This document shows, piece by piece, positions 39,543 to 42,500 of a stretch of DNA of 42,500 bases. The DNA comes from Neocallimastix lanati (nom. inval.) (taxonomy: Eukaryota > Neocallimastigomycota > Neocallimastigomycetes > Neocallimastigales > Neocallimastigaceae): positions 100,001 through 142,500 of the forward strand of contig JACVTC010000109.1 in assembly GCA_016946835.1 (NCBI GenBank), written 5' to 3'. The notes under the pieces were generated by a model. It did no database searches and had not been told where the DNA came from. It saw only the letters and a list, made by a program, of their open reading frames with translations. The stretch's first letter is position 1. The number at the start of each line of letters is the position of its first letter. The position numbers and the translations under genes were made by a program.

Positions 39543-40003
39543 AAAAAAGAAAAAAAACAAAATTAAAATCAAATTTTTTTATTTTATTTATTAAACTTTT
39601 GTAAGTATTATATAGTTGAATAAGAGTCATTATTTAGTACGTTTAAAACATATAATATTAAAACATTATCTAACATCAAAATCATGTTAATATATATAAA
39701 AGTATTATATGAGATATTGAAGAATAATTTTTTCCAATTTTGTATCAAATCGAGTAAAAAATAAAATAAAATAAAAAAAAAAAAAAAAAAAATTAATAAA
39801 TACTAGAGAAGGAAAAGTTAATTATTATTATTATCAAATATACAATTTACTAAATTAATTTTAAAACATATATTTGTAAATATAATATATATTATATTAT
39901 AAATATAATATTAATTTAATAAGAGTATTTTTAATATAAAACAAATGTGATATAAATGAATTGAAATTTAAAGTTTTAAAATAAATATAATAATTAAATT
40001 ATT

Positions 40004-40054
<51 letters not shown>

Positions 40055-40533
40055 TGTTTTAATTATTTAAATTATTTTATTGTCGTAATATTTTGTTTTT
40101 ATGAACTTTTATGATTTTATGCTATCGTAATTTAAATTAAAGAGAAACTATAATTATTATTATTATTTTTTTATGTAAAAGAAGTTAATAAAATAAAAAT
40201 CATAATAAATTAGTAATTATTATAAACAATAATATATTGATATTTATGTAAATATAAATAAAATTATTTAACAAACATAATAATTTAAAACAAGTAAATA
40301 ATTTTATTCATGCTTTTTATTATACAGGGAATTTTATTTAAATTGAAAAGTTGAATTTCAATATAAATCAATTTAATTTCATAATTTCAATTTTAGCATA
40401 TATATGTGTTATTTTGACAGCAATATAAAATTTTTCATTTAAAAATTTTAACAAATTAAACAATAAAAAAAAAAAAAAAATTTTATCAAATTAAATAAAT
40501 AATTAATTAATAAATAACTGTGTTATTATCTCA

Positions 40534-42130
40534 ATGTTACCAATTTCAAAGGAAGTTCATACATTTACTTGGGTTTACGGTATTTAAGAAATAAATTTTA
40601 ATTTTTATTTTTTTTTTCCTTATTTTATATATAAAAATTATTTTACTGATGAATGATACATTTATTAATGTATTCTAATATTAATTCTAATATTATTAAA
40701 CTTTTTTTTTTTTTTTTTTTTTTTTTTGATTTCATTTTCAATAATTTGTAAATACATATATATATATATATATTTAATAATAAATAATAAAGGTCAACCG
40801 GAAAATGTTATAATCACAGGAAATTTTGATAATTGGGAGAAGAAAATTCAAATGGATAAAGATCCTTTAACCAATATATTTATTTCTAGAATATTGCTTC
40901 CAATTAATCAAAAAATTATTTATAAATTTGTAGTAGATGGAATATGGCAGAATGATCCAATGCTTCCTGAAGAAATTGATATGCAAGGAAATAAAAATAA
41001 TGTTCTTATTATAAAACCAAATAATACTAATAATTCATTTAAACAAATAAATGACTTTAATAAGAAAGATACCGATAATATTCAATTAAAGATGATACCC
41101 AATACTATTAATACTAAAAAGTTGAATTCTAAATTTCAGGCTAAACAGGAATTAAAACATACTAAATATGATTTTATTGAAACTAGAATTGAAAATAATA
41201 TTAATAATAATTTATTTAAAGGTACTTTTTACTTTTTATTTTATTTATTATTATTTTTTAATGAATTTATATATCTATATATAATATATAAATATACTAT
41301 TATATATATTAAAATAATAATATATAATATTCTTTAAAAAGTATATATATATATAATATATATATAACTCTTAAAAATAAAAAATATCGATATATAATTT
41401 TATATTTAATTTCAGTTAATTAATTAATATAAATATTATTAATAAAATTACAAAATATTTATCTAATTTAAATAATATTATACCTAGTATTATTAATGGG
41501 TGATAAAGGTACCGGGAAAACATGTATATTATCTCGTTTTGCATATAATGAATTTTCTATAAAATCAAAGTCAAAATATGGTATTGATTTTGGAACAAAA
41601 GTAGTTCAATTAAATAATAATAAAACAGCTATTAACACACATATATGGGATACCTCAAGATATTCAAGGTATTAAGAATAAGAAAAAAAAATAGTTGATA
41701 ATGATACAAAATAATACAAAATCATACATAAAGAAATATATATATATATATATATGTAACTTTATTATTATTATTACTTATTTTTTTTTATTTTTATTTT
41801 TATTTTTATTTATTATATTTTACTATTTTATATAAGACATATACCATTATTTTATTTAAAAGGTACAATATGTGTTATAGTAGTTTATGATATTACGAAT
41901 GAAGATAGTTTTGATAATTCAAAATTTTGGATTCAAGATATTAAAAATAAATATGAACGTATACGTAGTAAAGAAGACACTATATCTATTATGTTAATAG
42001 GGAATAAAGTAGATCAAGATCATGAAAGAGAAGTTAGTTATGAAACAGGGAAAAAATTAGCTGGTAATTTTATTGAATATAATAATAATAATAATAATAA
42101 ATATTATTATATATTGATTAGTTACATATA

Positions 42131-42162
<32 letters not shown>

Positions 42163-42345
42163 AAATAAATGTATATATAGAGGATGAAAAAATATTATTT
42201 GAAGAAATTTCAGCATTAGGTGCAATAAATGTTGAAAATGCATTTCATAATGCGTTAGAAGGTAATTACCATTTATAAACATAAACATTAGAAGTTTGAT
42301 TGTCTCTATATATCCATATTAATTAGTTATATATATATATTTATG

Positions 42346-42376
<31 letters not shown>

Positions 42377-42444
42377 TTATATTATATATATATATATATA
42401 TAGATTTATATCAAAAAGTATTAGCTAAGAAACAAAAAAATTAA
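40534..42444 (+). CDS. CBM48 (AMPK-beta-type glycogen-binding) domain fused to a degenerate Rab-like GTPase, six exons
   Basis: Hand-built exons: 40534-40579, 40793-41221, 41488-41668, 41837-42063, 42181-42261 and 42404-42444. All introns are GT-AG, phases close and the sum is 334 residues. Residues 7-89 form a CBM48/AMPK1-CBM fold with VIITGNFDNW, YKFVVDGIW and GNKNNVLII. Trp30, Lys60, Trp67 and Asn84/85 match the carbohydrate-contact positions known from AMPK beta. An Asn-rich linker (90-154) leads into a Rab-like domain: P-loop GDKGTGKT (163-170), GIDF (190-193), NKVD (275-278) and ISAL (304-307). The Rab beta-1 strand LFK|VLL is split by intron 2, so the two halves belong to one protein. 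The switch I Thr is Lys188, and WDTAGQE is replaced by WDTSR, losing the DxxG Gly and the catalytic Gln. The C-terminus KKQKN lacks a prenylated Cys. Predicted role: GTP-binding but poorly hydrolysing protein held on glycogen-like glucan (inference). Confidence 0.86.
40580..40792 (+). other. Intron 1 of the CBM48-Rab gene
   Basis: Donor GTATTTAAG, acceptor TAATAAAG. Exon 1 supplies the start and the TFTWVYG strand of the CBM; starting inside this intron would replace it with a nonsense poly-Tyr/Ile leader. It contains a T run (40702-40727) and an (AT)n run. Confidence 0.82.
41222..41487 (+). other. Intron 2 of the CBM48-Rab gene, at the domain junction
   Basis: Donor GTACTTTTTAC, acceptor TATACCTAG. 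It joins ...NNNLFK to VLLMGDKGTGKT, restoring the canonical Rab beta-1 strand. This is the key junction for the fusion call. No separate promoter or start for the GTPase part is evident, apart from an in-frame ATG at 41496 that would remove beta-1. Confidence 0.82.
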
Positions 42445-42500
42445 AATAAAGTAAAATAAAATAATGTATAAATATTTATATATAGTCTTAAATTTTTAAT

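Larger units (their letters stand above)
35884..40533. other. AT-rich intergenic region between two divergent genes
   Basis: No convincing gene is seen. It must contain the promoters of the ankyrin-MATH gene (leftwards) and the CBM48-Rab gene (rightwards). It holds (AAT)n at 36256-36320, (ATT)n at 37140-37188, a 36-bp array at 38065-38215, (TATT)n at 38318-38348, a 74-bp repeat at 39107-39266, an A run near 39510-39540 and a T43-type run at about 40009-40052. A short GCTCACGGAGC palindrome lies at 36232-36242. Confidence 0.6.

Noticed and set aside
40726-40792. ATG at 40726 as the start of the CBM48 protein
   Set aside because: It would give a low-complexity Tyr/Ile leader; an upstream exon at 40534-40579 supplies EVHTFTWVYG, which matches the start of AMPK-type CBMs and splices in frame.

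Overview
The window looks like a nuclear contig of a very AT-rich fungus. The best guess is an anaerobic gut fungus (Neocallimastigomycota). The reasons are intergenic DNA that is almost pure A/T with long homopolymers and triplet runs, small GT-AG introns, islands of higher-GC coding sequence, a fungal-type hexokinase, a large ankyrin protein and many retroelements. This is inference; other AT-rich eukaryotes are not excluded by sequence alone.

Layout. 1-7454: an almost complete, young Ty3/Gypsy LTR retrotransposon (+). It is cut by the window edge inside its 5' LTR, has gag and pol joined by a classic -1 frameshift signal, and carries a perfect 651-bp in-frame duplication inside pol. 7455-15560: a gene-free repeat nest. 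It holds two diverged copies of a ~2.2-kb AT-rich module, three copies of a small inverted-repeat element (MITE) built from TTGCATTTCGCCA units, and a 930-bp miniature LTR element (TRIM, minus strand) whose primer site matches the 5' half of a tRNA-Lys. 15580-20210: a 5'-truncated, frameshifted LINE (-) with two further LINE fragments around it. 20966-22845: an intact two-exon hexokinase gene (-), the one clear housekeeping gene. 22846-27776: a 5-kb AT desert. 27777-29395: a decayed Ty1/Copia relic (+).

30457-35883: a seven-exon gene (-) encoding about 13 ankyrin repeats, a short coiled coil, a MATH domain and a long tail of 8-residue repeats. One of its introns holds about 185 uninterrupted TAA triplets. 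35884-40533: AT-rich spacer with several minisatellites. 40534-42444: a six-exon gene (+) that joins an AMPK-beta-type glycogen-binding module (CBM48) to a Rab-like small GTPase domain lacking the switch I Thr, the DxxG Gly and the catalytic Gln. This unusual fusion is the most interesting gene in the window.

Functional links. Hexokinase makes glucose-6-phosphate, the precursor of storage glycogen, and the CBM48-Rab protein is predicted to bind glycogen-like glucan, so both touch carbohydrate metabolism. They lie 18 kb apart and nothing in the sequence ties them together. Exon structures for the two multi-exon genes were built by hand from GT-AG sites; all phases close and both totals divide by three, but no transcript evidence was available.
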